Assembly (NCBI GenBank): GCA_964390805.1
Contig: CAYMKL010000062.1
Location: 1-39,514, forward strand
Length of the DNA: 39,514 nt
Reading direction: 5' to 3'
Source: CAYMKL01 sp964390805
GTDB taxonomy: Bacteria; Chloroflexota; Anaerolineae; VGOG01
Shown here: piece by piece, positions 30,901-39,483 of the stretch
Layout: each line of letters starts with the position of its first letter
Numbering within the stretch: position 1 is the first letter of the stretch
The notes under the pieces: model-generated
What the model saw: the letters and a program-made list of their open reading frames with translations, nothing else
Told to the model about the DNA's origin: nothing
Database searches by the model: none
Position numbers and translations under genes: made by a program

Positions 30901-31578
30901 TTATTGGTCTGGGGGAGACAAACTATAGCCAAAGCCTCGCACCGACTGGATGTAACTCTCCTCGGCTATCGCCTTCATCTTCAGTCTCAAGCGATTGATG
31001 TGGACCTTGAGTAATTCCCGTGCCTCGCCGTCCTCCCCTTTGTAACCCCACACGTTTTCCAGGAGTTCCCGATAGCCCATCACCCGGCCAGCGTTGAGGG
31101 CCAAGGAGCCCAGCAGATTGAATTGGATAGGAGTTAAAGCCAATGGCTCATCATAGAAGGTGACCTGCTTCTTCTCAAAGTCAATGGTCAACTGGCCTAT
31201 CTTCAGGATAGTCCTCTCCTCCTCGAACAGCCTTCGCAACCGGCGTAGGATCGCCTCCGCGCGACGAAGATGACTGGGCTCGAAGGCTCTGATACGCTCC
31301 TCCAACAACTCGTCTTCCCTTCGCCCTTCCTCCTCAGCGTGAGCGACGAGAAGGATGAGCGGTACTTTGGCGTCCCCCTGCCAGGAAGCGAACGGACGAA
31401 GGCCGTCAATCTCCAGCAGGTCCTTGTCGAGGATAATCAAATCGGGCTTGTGTTTCCCGATCAAGGTTGGGATGGAAGAGCTATCGAGCGCAACAAAGAC
31501 AGGATGCCCTTCCCGCTGCAGAGAATAACGGAGACCTTTGGAAAACTCTTCGTCTGCGTCAATCACCAGGATTCTCAT
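30901..31578 (-). CDS. OmpR-type response regulator, atypical receiver
   Basis: 225 residues. Receiver 1-115: D7 and D9 in VIDADEEF, phospho-acceptor candidate D51 in LIILDKDLL. The conserved switch Lys (KPF motif) is absent; the stretch reads RIRAFEPSHL. Winged-helix DNA-binding domain from ~125 (LTIDFEKKQVTFYDEPLALT, VHINRLRLKMKAIAEESYIQ, SVRGFGYSL). No sensor kinase is adjacent. GAGGTG 8 nt upstream of the ATG. Lies 15 nt behind purB on the same strand, so probably cotranscribed. May work without phosphorylation, or with a distant kinase. Confidence 0.85.
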   Translation of the reverse strand: MRILVIDADEEFSKGLRYSLQREGHPVFVALDSSSIPTLIGKHKPDLIILDKDLLEIDGLRPFASWQGDAKVPLILLVAHAEEEGRREDELLEERIRAFEPSHLRRAEAILRRLRRLFEEERTILKIGQLTIDFEKKQVTFYDEPLALTPIQFNLLGSLALNAGRVMGYRELLENVWGYKGEDGEARELLKVHINRLRLKMKAIAEESYIQSVRGFGYSLSPPDQ

Positions 31579-31593
31579 GGGTAGTACACCTCG

Positions 31594-33006
31594 CTAGGTT
31601 TCCCCCAGGCGCGCTCGAAGGAGGCGCAAGAACTCCAAGCACCTGGCGGGAGCATCGCCAATAAAGCTGATGGCATCGAGGAGCTCTCTCACCCTCTCGG
31701 CGGGCAAGAAAGCGAGGAGGGCGCCATCGCTGCTCAGCCTCTCCATCAGCGGGTTCTCGCCACCCCTTTGGATGGCCTCCCAGACCGCCATGGTGTGCTG
31801 GCGGATGCGCTCGTGCATCCCCTGGCGATCGGCGCCGGCCTTGACCAGCTCCATGAGCAACGTCTCCGTGGCAGCTAAGACGCCGTAGGTAGACAAGTTG
31901 CGCTTGATGTTTTCCTTGTGAACAACCAGCCCCGTGACAACGTGCTTAGCGCAAATGAGCATCTCATCCAGGGCCAGGAATGCCTCGGGGAGGATCACCC
32001 TGCGGTTGGCCGAGTCGTCCAGGGTGCGTTCCAGGAGGGAGAGTGCCGCATTGTCCCAGGCCACCTTGGGCAAGGTGCTGAGGTAACGAGCCAGGGAGCA
32101 GATCTTCTCAGCAGTGACGGGGTTGCGCTTGAAGGGCATGGCGGTGGAGCCCACCTGCCTGGTTCCAAAGGGCTCGCTCAACTCCCCGAAGGGTGCTGCG
32201 TGCAGCACTCGCAGATCGAATGCGAATCGGTGCAGCGATTGAGCAATGGAAGCCAGAGTGGTCAGGACCAAGAAGTCCTGCTTGCGGGGGTAGACCTGAG
32301 TAGATACAGGCACGGCCTCCAGTCCTAGCTTTTCCATGACCAATCGTTCCAGGTCGACCGGCGTCATCCCGCTGCCCTTGAGCAACTGAGCGTAGGAAGT
32401 AGAGGTTCCCACCGCGCCTTTTAGTCCCTTGGCCTTGAGATTTCCTATCAAGTCATCCAAGCTCTGCAAGTCAATGAGCAAGTCCTGGGCGTACTGACAG
32501 AGGCGGTAGCCCAGGGTAGTAGGCTCAGCGGGCAGGAGGTGGGTGTAGCCCATGGCAGGCAGGTGCTGATAGCGCTCGATCTGGATGGCGAAGGCGTCGA
32601 GAACATCCACCAGGCGCTGGCGGATCAGTCGGAGGGATTCCGTAGTTCGCAGGACATCGGCATTGTCTTCCACGTCCGCGCTGGTAGCCCCCAGGTGGAT
32701 TTTGCCCCCGCCGATGGGGCACTGCTCAGCGTAGGCTTTGATCTCGGCCATCTTGTCGTGGCCAATCGCCGCCTCGATCTCCAGGGAGCGGGCGATGTCC
32801 ACCTCGTCCTGGTGGGCCCTCAAGTCATCCAATGCCGCCTCACTAACCAGCCCCGCCTGGTGCTCCGCTTCAGCCAGCGCCACCCAAATCCGCCGCCACA
32901 GCCGCCGTTTGTGCTCCTCAGACCACAGCCTTCGCATCTCCTGGCTGCCGTAACGCCAGGTGAAGGGGGAAAGGAAGGTGTCATGGCCGTAGGTTTTCTG
33001 CTTCAT
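31594..33006 (-). CDS. purB: Adenylosuccinate lyase
   Basis: 470 residues. Splits SAICAR and adenylosuccinate in purine synthesis. GATSADVEDNAD (about 107-118), YTHLLPAEPTT with the catalytic-region His 156, and the fumarase/aspartase signature GSTAMPFKRNPVTAEK at 286-301 are all present. Intact from MKQKTYGHDTFLSPFTWRYG to the end. A diverged copy of its first 62 codons lies 1.1 kb upstream (34094-34279). Followed by the response regulator after 15 nt. Confidence 0.96.
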   Translation of the reverse strand: MKQKTYGHDTFLSPFTWRYGSQEMRRLWSEEHKRRLWRRIWVALAEAEHQAGLVSEAALDDLRAHQDEVDIARSLEIEAAIGHDKMAEIKAYAEQCPIGGGKIHLGATSADVEDNADVLRTTESLRLIRQRLVDVLDAFAIQIERYQHLPAMGYTHLLPAEPTTLGYRLCQYAQDLLIDLQSLDDLIGNLKAKGLKGAVGTSTSYAQLLKGSGMTPVDLERLVMEKLGLEAVPVSTQVYPRKQDFLVLTTLASIAQSLHRFAFDLRVLHAAPFGELSEPFGTRQVGSTAMPFKRNPVTAEKICSLARYLSTLPKVAWDNAALSLLERTLDDSANRRVILPEAFLALDEMLICAKHVVTGLVVHKENIKRNLSTYGVLAATETLLMELVKAGADRQGMHERIRQHTMAVWEAIQRGGENPLMERLSSDGALLAFLPAERVRELLDAISFIGDAPARCLEFLRLLRARLGET

Positions 33007-33097
33007 CGTTCTCCTCCCCTCGAAACACAGTCAAATCTCGTTATACCTTGCTTTTCGCATCGTGTAATGTACCAGCACAAGCTAGCCCAGCGGCGGT

Positions 33098-33196
33098 GTC
33101 CTGAGCCTGCCGAAGGGCCGCTAGCGTCCAGCACCGCATAGCAGCCCAGACCAATGTGAACGCCCTGGGCAGATGGGGCAACTGGTCCAGGGCGTT
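33098..33196. repeat. Repeat remnants upstream of purB
   Basis: GTCCTGAGCCTGCCGAAGG at 33098 matches the insertion in the APC/USP gene at 24565. A perfect 10-bp hairpin AACGCCCTGG (33159-33168)/CCAGGGCGTT (33187-33196) follows. Otherwise nothing is seen in this 300-nt spacer. Confidence 0.6.
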
Positions 33197-33310
33197 ACGG
33201 AACTTTGGGGAAAGCAGGCACAGATGGCTCACGTCTCAGCAACTTCGTGACTTGCCTAAGTGACACCCAGCTCCGAAGGGAACCGGAGGAAGTCTTGGGC
33301 ACCCAAGTTG

Positions 33311-33610
33311 TCAAGCTACCGCCAGCACGTCGGGCAACCGCGAAAGTACACGTGGCTGGATCAGACGCGACCGCAGCGGTGCCAATTCACCGATGTCTAC
33401 ATAAACCATTGGTCGGTCAGGCTTGTCGTCGTTGCGCCGATAGGCTTGCACCCGTTCCACATTGTAATAACTGAATTCAGGATCGTTCAGATCAATCAGT
33501 ATGATAAGGGCCTCGTCAGGGATATTGGCCGCAAACTCAGGATTCGTCATAACATAGTTGTTGAACTCGGTCAGCAACATATCGTACTTTATGCCAAAAA
33601 GCTCATTCAT
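33311..33610 (-). CDS. DUF5647-like small protein
   Basis: 99 residues. LLTEFNNYVMTNPEFAANIPDEALIILIDLNDPEFSYYNV is the type of sequence found in DUF5647 proteins as I recall them; no catalytic motif. GGAGATGGG precedes the ATG, which overlaps the upstream stop codon as ATGA, so the two are translationally coupled. It lies between purB and the duplicated purB fragment. Possibly the antitoxin-like or regulatory half of a two-gene cassette; that is inference. Confidence 0.65.
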   Translation of the reverse strand: MNELFGIKYDMLLTEFNNYVMTNPEFAANIPDEALIILIDLNDPEFSYYNVERVQAYRRNDDKPDRPMVYVDIGELAPLRSRLIQPRVLSRLPDVLAVA

Positions 33611-33927
33611 TTGCCCATCTCCTTCTCATACTCCGCACGGTAGGTTGGCCAGTTACGTTTGATGTCTTCCTGCCCCAGGGTAAGCACCTCGGCGTTGGAC
33701 CAGCCCGGGTATTCCATTTTGTCCTCTGGCCGGTTGGGGTAGATCAAGTCACGGTGGGGAAAGCCATGTGCTGTATCATAGCGAACGACTGCCCGCCACT
33801 CACCGTCAATAAAGGCTTCATATTGAACCCGAAAGACAACCACCTGGCCTTTTTCGGTCACGCAATACAGACGGTAACGATCACAATCGCTCTTGCCCAA
33901 GGGAACGACGAAGCTCTTTTCGCCCAA
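33607..33927 (-). CDS. DUF7718-like small protein, partner of the DUF5647-like gene
   Basis: 106 residues from TTG with AAGGAG 7 nt upstream. VVFRVQYEAFIDGEWRAVVR and YDTAHGFPHRDLIYP are the conserved-looking parts, with H in a GFPHRDL motif; the family name is from memory. Such proteins are commonly encoded right before DUF5647-like genes, as here with a 4-nt overlap. A TTGCTA-17-TAGAAT promoter lies 105 nt upstream. Function unknown; the mobile-looking surroundings suggest a transferable cassette. Confidence 0.6.
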   Translation of the reverse strand: MGEKSFVVPLGKSDCDRYRLYCVTEKGQVVVFRVQYEAFIDGEWRAVVRYDTAHGFPHRDLIYPNRPEDKMEYPGWSNAEVLTLGQEDIKRNWPTYRAEYEKEMGK

Positions 33928-34031
33928 GTGTCTCTCCTTGATGCAGGTTGTTGAACCATCTCCAGGTTTTCAAACTCGTTATCCCTAGAAGGGTGCCTTC
34001 GTGCTCGTTGGGCAGCAAGCTACTTTCTACT

Positions 34032-34060
34032 ATTCTAGCATAGTTTGGCGTTTCTAGCAA
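34032..34060 (-). promoter_or_regulatory. Putative promoter of the DUF7718/DUF5647-like pair
   Basis: Minus strand TTGCTA (34060-34055), 17 nt, TAGAAT (34037-34032), just inside the end of the purB duplication. Confidence 0.5.
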
Positions 34061-34093
34061 CCTTGGGGGAAATCGTTTGCGAACTGGGGTTTC

Positions 34094-34279
34094 CATTTCA
34101 TCCAGCTCCGCCTCGCTGACCAGCCCAGCCTGGTGCTCGGCTTCAGCTAGCGCCACCCAAATCCGCCGCCACAGCCGCCGTTTATGCTCCTCGGACCACA
34201 GCCTTCGCATCTCCTGACTGCCGTAGCGCCAGGTGAAGGGGGAAAGGAAGGTGTCGTGGCTGTAGGTTTCCTGTTCCAT
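34094..34279 (-). pseudogene. Duplicated 5' fragment of purB
   Basis: 62 codons starting ATG at 34279 match the first 62 codons of the intact purB with 167 of 186 bases and 56 of 62 residues identical by direct count; similarity also covers about a dozen bases upstream. After SEAELDEM the frame continues into unrelated sequence to a stop at 33881. The N-terminus is still open and has GGGG upstream, but no lyase motif is encoded. Confidence 0.9.
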
Positions 34280-34420
34280 CGATCCCCTCCCGTCAATCCA
34301 TAACTCTACGTTGAAACACCGCTTGGGCAAGCCGCCTGTTCAGATGATCTCTCCTTGCAGTTCAGCTTGAAAACCCATATCCACAGCCGGTGGTAACGAG
34401 GTTCATGGGGCACTTCCAGG

Positions 34421-37400
34421 CTAGTCTTCACCCTCTCCGGTCGCTTGTTGGTCCAACCAACTCAGTGTTTCCTCGGCCGCCCAAGTAAAGTTCTCGCCAA
34501 AGAACTCAGCATTCTTGAGTATCTCTAGCTTGCCCCTGACCTCTCTCCGCTGTGATGGATCATCAGGGGCCCTGTGCACCATATATGTCAGGTCAATCAT
34601 CTGCAAGGTAGTGTTGGCCCAAATGCGTGCGATCGGTTCGCGGCTGGTAGACAGCGCCTCCAGGCAACTGCGGATGGTCTCTTCCCGGGTCAGATTGTGT
34701 AGGGCGGCGCGGAACAGGGCACGCGCCGCGAAAGACCGTTCCGAGGTGTCCAGTGGGTCTGTGAGCCTGGCAAAGAGAGCGTTATCTGCTACCGGAGCCA
34801 GCTTGGGGTTTGCCACTGCAACCTGCTCCAAAGCCTGCACTCCACTGGCACGCACAAAAGACTCTTCGTAGCCCAGCAGTTGGAGCAGGGCCTCAGTTAC
34901 CTGTGGCGTTGCAACTCTAGGGTCATCTATCACCACCCGTGCGAAAGCCTGCGCCGTACTATCCTTGACATTCCAACCCTCGTCGCCCCTTTCACTCAGC
35001 AACAACGTGACGAATGCTCCCGTCACCTGCGGGACGATTCCAGGGTTGGCCTTTACCACGTGCCCCAAAGGCTCTCCCACACCAATGCGTACGCGCACAT
35101 CTGGGTCCGTCAGTAGACCAATAAGCTCCTTGGTCATCTGCTGGGTTGCCAGCTCAGGGTTTGTTTTGATTACCAAACCCAAGGCATATGTCGCATTAGC
35201 GCGCGTGCTCCAGTCCTCTTCCTCCAGCAGTCCGATCAGAACATCAGCCATCTGTTGTGTTGCCAGTTCAGGATTCGATGCTATCAGCTGTTCCAGAGTT
35301 GCCGCCACTCCATCGAGCACCCCGCTCCAATTCCCCTTCACCGATAACAATGAAGGAGGGTCTTTGGGAGTTGGCGTGGGTAGCGCCCCGGAGTCCCCAA
35401 CTTGTTGGGGGTCTGGCGTGGCAACCCCCAACAAGTTGGGGACTCCAACACCGTGATCCTGCGAAATCCCAAAGAGCCATGAAGGAACCACCTGCTCTGT
35501 TGTCAGCTCAGGATTAGCCGATAATACCTGCCCCAAGGCTTCTGCCGCACTGTCACGTACCCACCACTCTCTGCGAGTCAGCAGCCGTAGTAGCTCTTCA
35601 GCCATTTCCTGTGTTGCCAGCTCAGGACTGGCTGACACTACCTGTGCTAAGGCCTTTGCCGCACCTTTAGACACTTCAGGGACATGGATGCCCAACAGGT
35701 CCATTAAGTCCTCGATCACTTGCGGAGTTGCCAACTCGGGATTGGCTGCCACTATCCACCCCAAGGCAAAATCGACAGATCGTTCTCCCTTAAGTATATC
35801 ACTGGAAGCCAGCCGTGACAGTTGATCGACCATCTCCTGTGTCGCCAGTTCAGGGTTGGCTGACACGATCTGCACAAAGAGCTGTCCCGCACTATCCCAC
35901 CTCACCTTCAAGTCGTCGTAGATCAGCTTCCCAAGCATTTTCTCAGCCCTTTGCTGTGGTATCATCTCAGGATTGGCCGCCACTATCTGCGCCAAGGCAT
36001 TCGCCGCACTGACTTCTAAGGGCCAGCGAGGGGAACGCATTAGGTCGAGAAGGTCCTCTATCACTTGCGCAATCGCCAACTGGGGATTGGCTGCCGCGAC
36101 CTGCCCCAAAGCAAAAGTAGCTGCGATCTGTCCGTCATACTCAAGTGGCACATATGGGATGTCAACTGGCCCGTGCCAAACAGCCCCAACCCCGTAAGCC
36201 AGCTTGGTCAAAACCTCAATCGAGCGCTGTGTTGCCAGCTCAGGATTGATCGCCATTACTTGCGCCAATGCCTTCGCCGCACTGTTAGGTACTGTGTCAT
36301 ACTCATTCAGTAGGTGAAGGGCCTCGATCACTTGCGGAGTCGCTAACTCAGGATTGACTGCCGCGACCTGCCCCAAAGCCTCAATCCCCCATTGGCCTGA
36401 CGGTGGATCGCTCTGTAGATCTGTCGCTTCCCAGAGAGCTTCAACCCCTTCCTCTTCATTCAGATACCAAAGCATCGACACACGGCTGCCTAGATAAAGG
36501 GACGATGCTACATCTTGAGCCCACTGGCGATAGCCCCCTTCACTCTGTTGTACCCAAAGCCCTGACAGTCTCTTATTATTGACCTCCACCCAGTGGTCAG
36601 GACTCACCTGATTTGTGTCTATCCCGGTATTCACCTTCACCTTGCCCAACCCCGGCAATGGTAGCGAGGGATGTCCTCGACGAATCACCACCTGCAATTG
36701 ACTTGATGTGCTTGACGGACTGGTATCAACATAGTAGCTGTTTACTGAGAGAGCGTAGAGGGGCAGTATCAGTGCCAAGAGTAGCACAGCACCGAGCGCC
36801 ATCGCCCGACGTAGTGGAGTAGCCATGGCTCTCTTAGCAATCCAAACAGCACGAAGGCGTGTGCGTGTCAACAGAACCTGCAGCCGCAGGCCAGCCGTCA
36901 GGTCTTCCATTGGTAGTATGGCCAAGGTCACCATTGCGAACCGGCGCACCGTGCGATCCACACTCTGCATTTCGGACCGCAGCCGCGCAACGGCTCTTGG
37001 GCGTTGCGCAGCAAGTTTCACCAATCCCTCTCGCGCTGCTGCGCGCACAGACGGAAAAGGGTCGCGCACAGCCAGCTCTAGGAGTGGCTCCACCGACTCT
37101 GGAATATCCTGTAGGCCCAGTGCTTCCGCTGCACGCTGCCGTACTACGGTCAGCTCACTGTGAGCTGCTTCAGCCAATACCTCCATGCGTTGCCCTGGGT
37201 CGCTCACCCTGCCCAGCCAGTACTCCACATCGTGCCCCACTTGGAGCGCGCTGCGCAACAGCAACTCCTGGGCCTCAGCACTCAGCCGCAACACCTCTCG
37301 CACGTCACCGACCAGGGCCAACTTATCCGCCGCCAGCAGTGTGCCGAAGCGCTGCCAGTTCTCTACTTCTTGCTTTATGAGTTCCTCGGCCTGCTTCCGC

Positions 37401-39310
37401 GCCTGCGCTTCGACTCCCAGGCCGATCTCGCGAATGAGATACTCGTGGGCCAACTCGTAGACCGTCTCGCCGTCCTCGCGCTCCAGCACCCGCAGCAGCC
37501 GTGCCCGCACCAGCTTCTCCAACACCGGCTCCAGATCAGATACTTGCACCACCAGCGCCGTGGTCAGTTCGTCGCCAGCTTTCACTGCCTTGGTGCCCCG
37601 CGAGGTCACCAATTCCTCCAGAGCACCACGAGCCAGCGCCTGCTCGTCGCTCCCCAGCCGCGCTAACTCTTCGTCCAGGTATTTTCTTAGCACGCCGCGG
37701 ACGCGGCCCAACTGCTCGTACGCAGACAGGGTAATCCGGCGTTCGTCAGGCCGCAGTCCGTCATACAGCGCACTGCATACCAGTTGCAACTGGGGTGGCA
37801 TCACCGCCGCGCCCTCGCTGCCCATCAGGTCGTCCAACAAGTGTTCGACCAGCGCCGGCTGGTAACTCACCCCCAGTTGCTCAACCGGCGCCGTGATCGC
37901 CTGACGGGCCTGGTCGCGGGACAGGGGCAACAGGCGCATCCGGGTGCGGAACACCTCAGGGATACGCTCTTCAATCTCGCTCACTTCGGCCAGCCAGTCC
38001 TCGCGCAGGCTCAACACCACTTTGATCGGCACATCGTGGGCGTCGTACAGCGCTCCCAACTCAGCAATGAACCCCGCCCGGAATTGCGGGCTCAACCGAA
38101 TGAAGAACTCCTCGAACTGATCGAGGAAGATCACCAGCGTGCGGCCCAGGGCTTTGGTCGTGGCGTCGAGAAAGTCCACCAGGGAGCCATCGTGGAGCAG
38201 GTTGGCCTCCGGGAGCCGCCGTCGGAGCGCACGGCGGATAAAGAGAGCCGGATCCTCCAGCGCCCGCACGTAGATTGTCTCGTAGGGCGGCTCGGCGCTC
38301 TCAAGTCGTGGCACCGTCCCGGCCAGCAGCAGCGAGGTCTTGCCCGTCCCTGAGGCACCGTACAACAGTACCAGGCGGTGGGCGTGGATCAACGAGGTCA
38401 GCGCCTGCGTTTCCTCCCGTCGCCCGAAGAAGATTGCTGCGTCCTTGGCCTCGTAGTAGTCGAGGAGCTTGTAGGGACGCTCGGGCAGAGGCGGAGGAGG
38501 CTCCTCGACATGCCGTCGTGGGGCGGCAGGGGCCGGCCTTGCGCGTTCCCTCAGTTGCCTGCTCAATGCTTCCAGGAGTGTTGCGGCGTCGATCTCAACC
38601 ACCTCAATGCCGTGGCGCTTACACCACCGGGACACCTTCGAGGACGTCGATGTCACGAAGGCATAGGCGCGTCGGGCGTAGTCTTCCAATGGGGCGGTCA
38701 CCTTGCGGTACAACCGTTTGAAATGTGTGTCAGCTAGGTCGTAGCCCACGAACAGGATCGTCTTACGAGCCAGATACCCTTGCAGCACCACCGAGATACT
38801 AGCCTGATCCTCAAAGAAGGCTTCATAGTCATCCTCGGTCAACACCAGCGACTCAGCCCGCTCCACCGATCCGCGCAGCTTGTACAACTGCGCCTTGCGC
38901 TCGTCCTCGAAGGCCACATCAATGTTGCCGATGATCACATCTAATGGCCGTTTCGCTTGCGCGAAGGCCCGCTCCAGCCGCTGATCGATGCAGGTGGTGG
39001 CCAGCACGTTACAGTCAGTCAGCCAGGCGATCATGCGGTGGGCATGTTGTGGTTCGTCGCCCAGTTCCTCCAATTGGTCGCGAATGAACTGCACCAGCGC
39101 TTGTCGCTTCTTCTCATCCTCGTAGGCCTGAGCCACCTCGGGGAAAGACAGTTCGCCTTCGCCAGCAACATCGCACCGGACGGCCAACTTGACCACCAAG
39201 CGGTCTATGGCGGCTTGCCCCTCCACGTCACGGGTGATGCGCTCGCCAATGAACAGCAACACATTGCCTCGTTCGACCTGCTCCAGTAGTTCCTCAGGAA
39301 TGGTTATCAT
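34421..39310 (-). CDS. Degenerate SIR2-like, nSTAND ATPase, transmembrane and HEAT-repeat protein
   Basis: 1629 residues. 1-250: SIR2-like fold (GNVLLFIGERI, VLATTCIDQRLERAF, QLYKLRGSVERAESLVLTED, LFVGYDLAD), but GAG is GER, TTNxD is TTCID and the catalytic KLHG His is Arg146. 293-640: nSTAND-type ATPase, FFGRREE then Walker A GASGTGKT (318-325), Walker B LVIFLDQFEEFF (D397), VVLSLREDWLAE, and a winged-helix-like end (YELAHEYLIREIG). 715-800: two HEAT-like units. One transmembrane helix at 836-856. From ~970 to the end about fifteen ANPELATPQVIEAL...LGQV repeats. Such modules occur in anti-phage Avs proteins, with repeats as target sensors. A 22-bp palindrome interrupts the repeats at about residues 1288-1307. 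GGGGGA precedes the ATG. Confidence 0.85.
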   Translation of the reverse strand: MITIPEELLEQVERGNVLLFIGERITRDVEGQAAIDRLVVKLAVRCDVAGEGELSFPEVAQAYEDEKKRQALVQFIRDQLEELGDEPQHAHRMIAWLTDCNVLATTCIDQRLERAFAQAKRPLDVIIGNIDVAFEDERKAQLYKLRGSVERAESLVLTEDDYEAFFEDQASISVVLQGYLARKTILFVGYDLADTHFKRLYRKVTAPLEDYARRAYAFVTSTSSKVSRWCKRHGIEVVEIDAATLLEALSRQLRERARPAPAAPRRHVEEPPPPLPERPYKLLDYYEAKDAAIFFGRREETQALTSLIHAHRLVLLYGASGTGKTSLLLAGTVPRLESAEPPYETIYVRALEDPALFIRRALRRRLPEANLLHDGSLVDFLDATTKALGRTLVIFLDQFEEFFIRLSPQFRAGFIAELGALYDAHDVPIKVVLSLREDWLAEVSEIEERIPEVFRTRMRLLPLSRDQARQAITAPVEQLGVSYQPALVEHLLDDLMGSEGAAVMPPQLQLVCSALYDGLRPDERRITLSAYEQLGRVRGVLRKYLDEELARLGSDEQALARGALEELVTSRGTKAVKAGDELTTALVVQVSDLEPVLEKLVRARLLRVLEREDGETVYELAHEYLIREIGLGVEAQARKQAEELIKQEVENWQRFGTLLAADKLALVGDVREVLRLSAEAQELLLRSALQVGHDVEYWLGRVSDPGQRMEVLAEAAHSELTVVRQRAAEALGLQDIPESVEPLLELAVRDPFPSVRAAAREGLVKLAAQRPRAVARLRSEMQSVDRTVRRFAMVTLAILPMEDLTAGLRLQVLLTRTRLRAVWIAKRAMATPLRRAMALGAVLLLALILPLYALSVNSYYVDTSPSSTSSQLQVVIRRGHPSLPLPGLGKVKVNTGIDTNQVSPDHWVEVNNKRLSGLWVQQSEGGYRQWAQDVASSLYLGSRVSMLWYLNEEEGVEALWEATDLQSDPPSGQWGIEALGQVAAVNPELATPQVIEALHLLNEYDTVPNSAAKALAQVMAINPELATQRSIEVLTKLAYGVGAVWHGPVDIPYVPLEYDGQIAATFALGQVAAANPQLAIAQVIEDLLDLMRSPRWPLEVSAANALAQIVAANPEMIPQQRAEKMLGKLIYDDLKVRWDSAGQLFVQIVSANPELATQEMVDQLSRLASSDILKGERSVDFALGWIVAANPELATPQVIEDLMDLLGIHVPEVSKGAAKALAQVVSASPELATQEMAEELLRLLTRREWWVRDSAAEALGQVLSANPELTTEQVVPSWLFGISQDHGVGVPNLLGVATPDPQQVGDSGALPTPTPKDPPSLLSVKGNWSGVLDGVAATLEQLIASNPELATQQMADVLIGLLEEEDWSTRANATYALGLVIKTNPELATQQMTKELIGLLTDPDVRVRIGVGEPLGHVVKANPGIVPQVTGAFVTLLLSERGDEGWNVKDSTAQAFARVVIDDPRVATPQVTEALLQLLGYEESFVRASGVQALEQVAVANPKLAPVADNALFARLTDPLDTSERSFAARALFRAALHNLTREETIRSCLEALSTSREPIARIWANTTLQMIDLTYMVHRAPDDPSQRREVRGKLEILKNAEFFGENFTWAAEETLSWLDQQATGEGED
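35390..35446. repeat. Perfect 22-bp palindrome inside the STAND gene
   Basis: 35390-35411 (GGAGTCCCCAACTTGTTGGG and two more G) and 35425-35446 are exact inverted copies around a 13-nt loop. It is read through in frame, giving GVGVPNLLGVATPDPQQVGD between two HEAT-like repeats. Confidence 0.9.
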
Positions 39311-39350
39311 CTCGCGTTCCCCCTATCTCGTGGAACACTGCCTCGAATTG

Positions 39351-39449
39351 CTACACTCGAGTGGTTCGGGCAAACAACAAAAGCCCATCCAGGTCGAATA
39401 GATGGGCTTCAACGATGTAGGTGGAGGTTCTATCCAACCTAGCTGCCAT
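39351..39449 (-). CDS. Possible 32-residue leader reading frame of the STAND gene
   Basis: ATG lies 4 nt after the -10 box, so the transcript would be nearly leaderless. It starts MAARLDRTSTYIVEAHLFDL and its translation would pass through the terminator-like hairpin, stopping 40 nt before the STAND gene. No ribosome site. It could be chance. Confidence 0.3.
   Translation of the reverse strand: MAARLDRTSTYIVEAHLFDLDGLLLFARTTRV
39381..39409 (-). terminator. Terminator-like hairpin between the promoter and the STAND gene
   Basis: Minus strand AAGCCCATC, 11-nt loop, GATGGGCTT, then TTGTTGTTTG. A perfect 9-bp stem with a T-rich tail, 70 nt before the start codon. It either ends transcripts from a gene beyond the window or attenuates the STAND gene. 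Confidence 0.65.
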
Positions 39450-39453
39450 TCGT

Positions 39454-39483
39454 ATTATAGGCCTTGGTCTTCGTTTCGGCCAA
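39454..39483 (-). promoter_or_regulatory. Putative promoter of the STAND gene
   Basis: Minus strand TTGGCC (39483-39478), 18-nt spacer, TATAAT (39459-39454), 144 nt before the ATG. Only the -10 box is consensus. Confidence 0.55.

Noticed and set aside
33881..34093. Continuation of the purB fragment's open frame as a real 149-residue protein
   Set aside because: Residues past codon 62 are unrelated to any lyase, run into the promoter and start of the DUF7718-like gene and have no family features.
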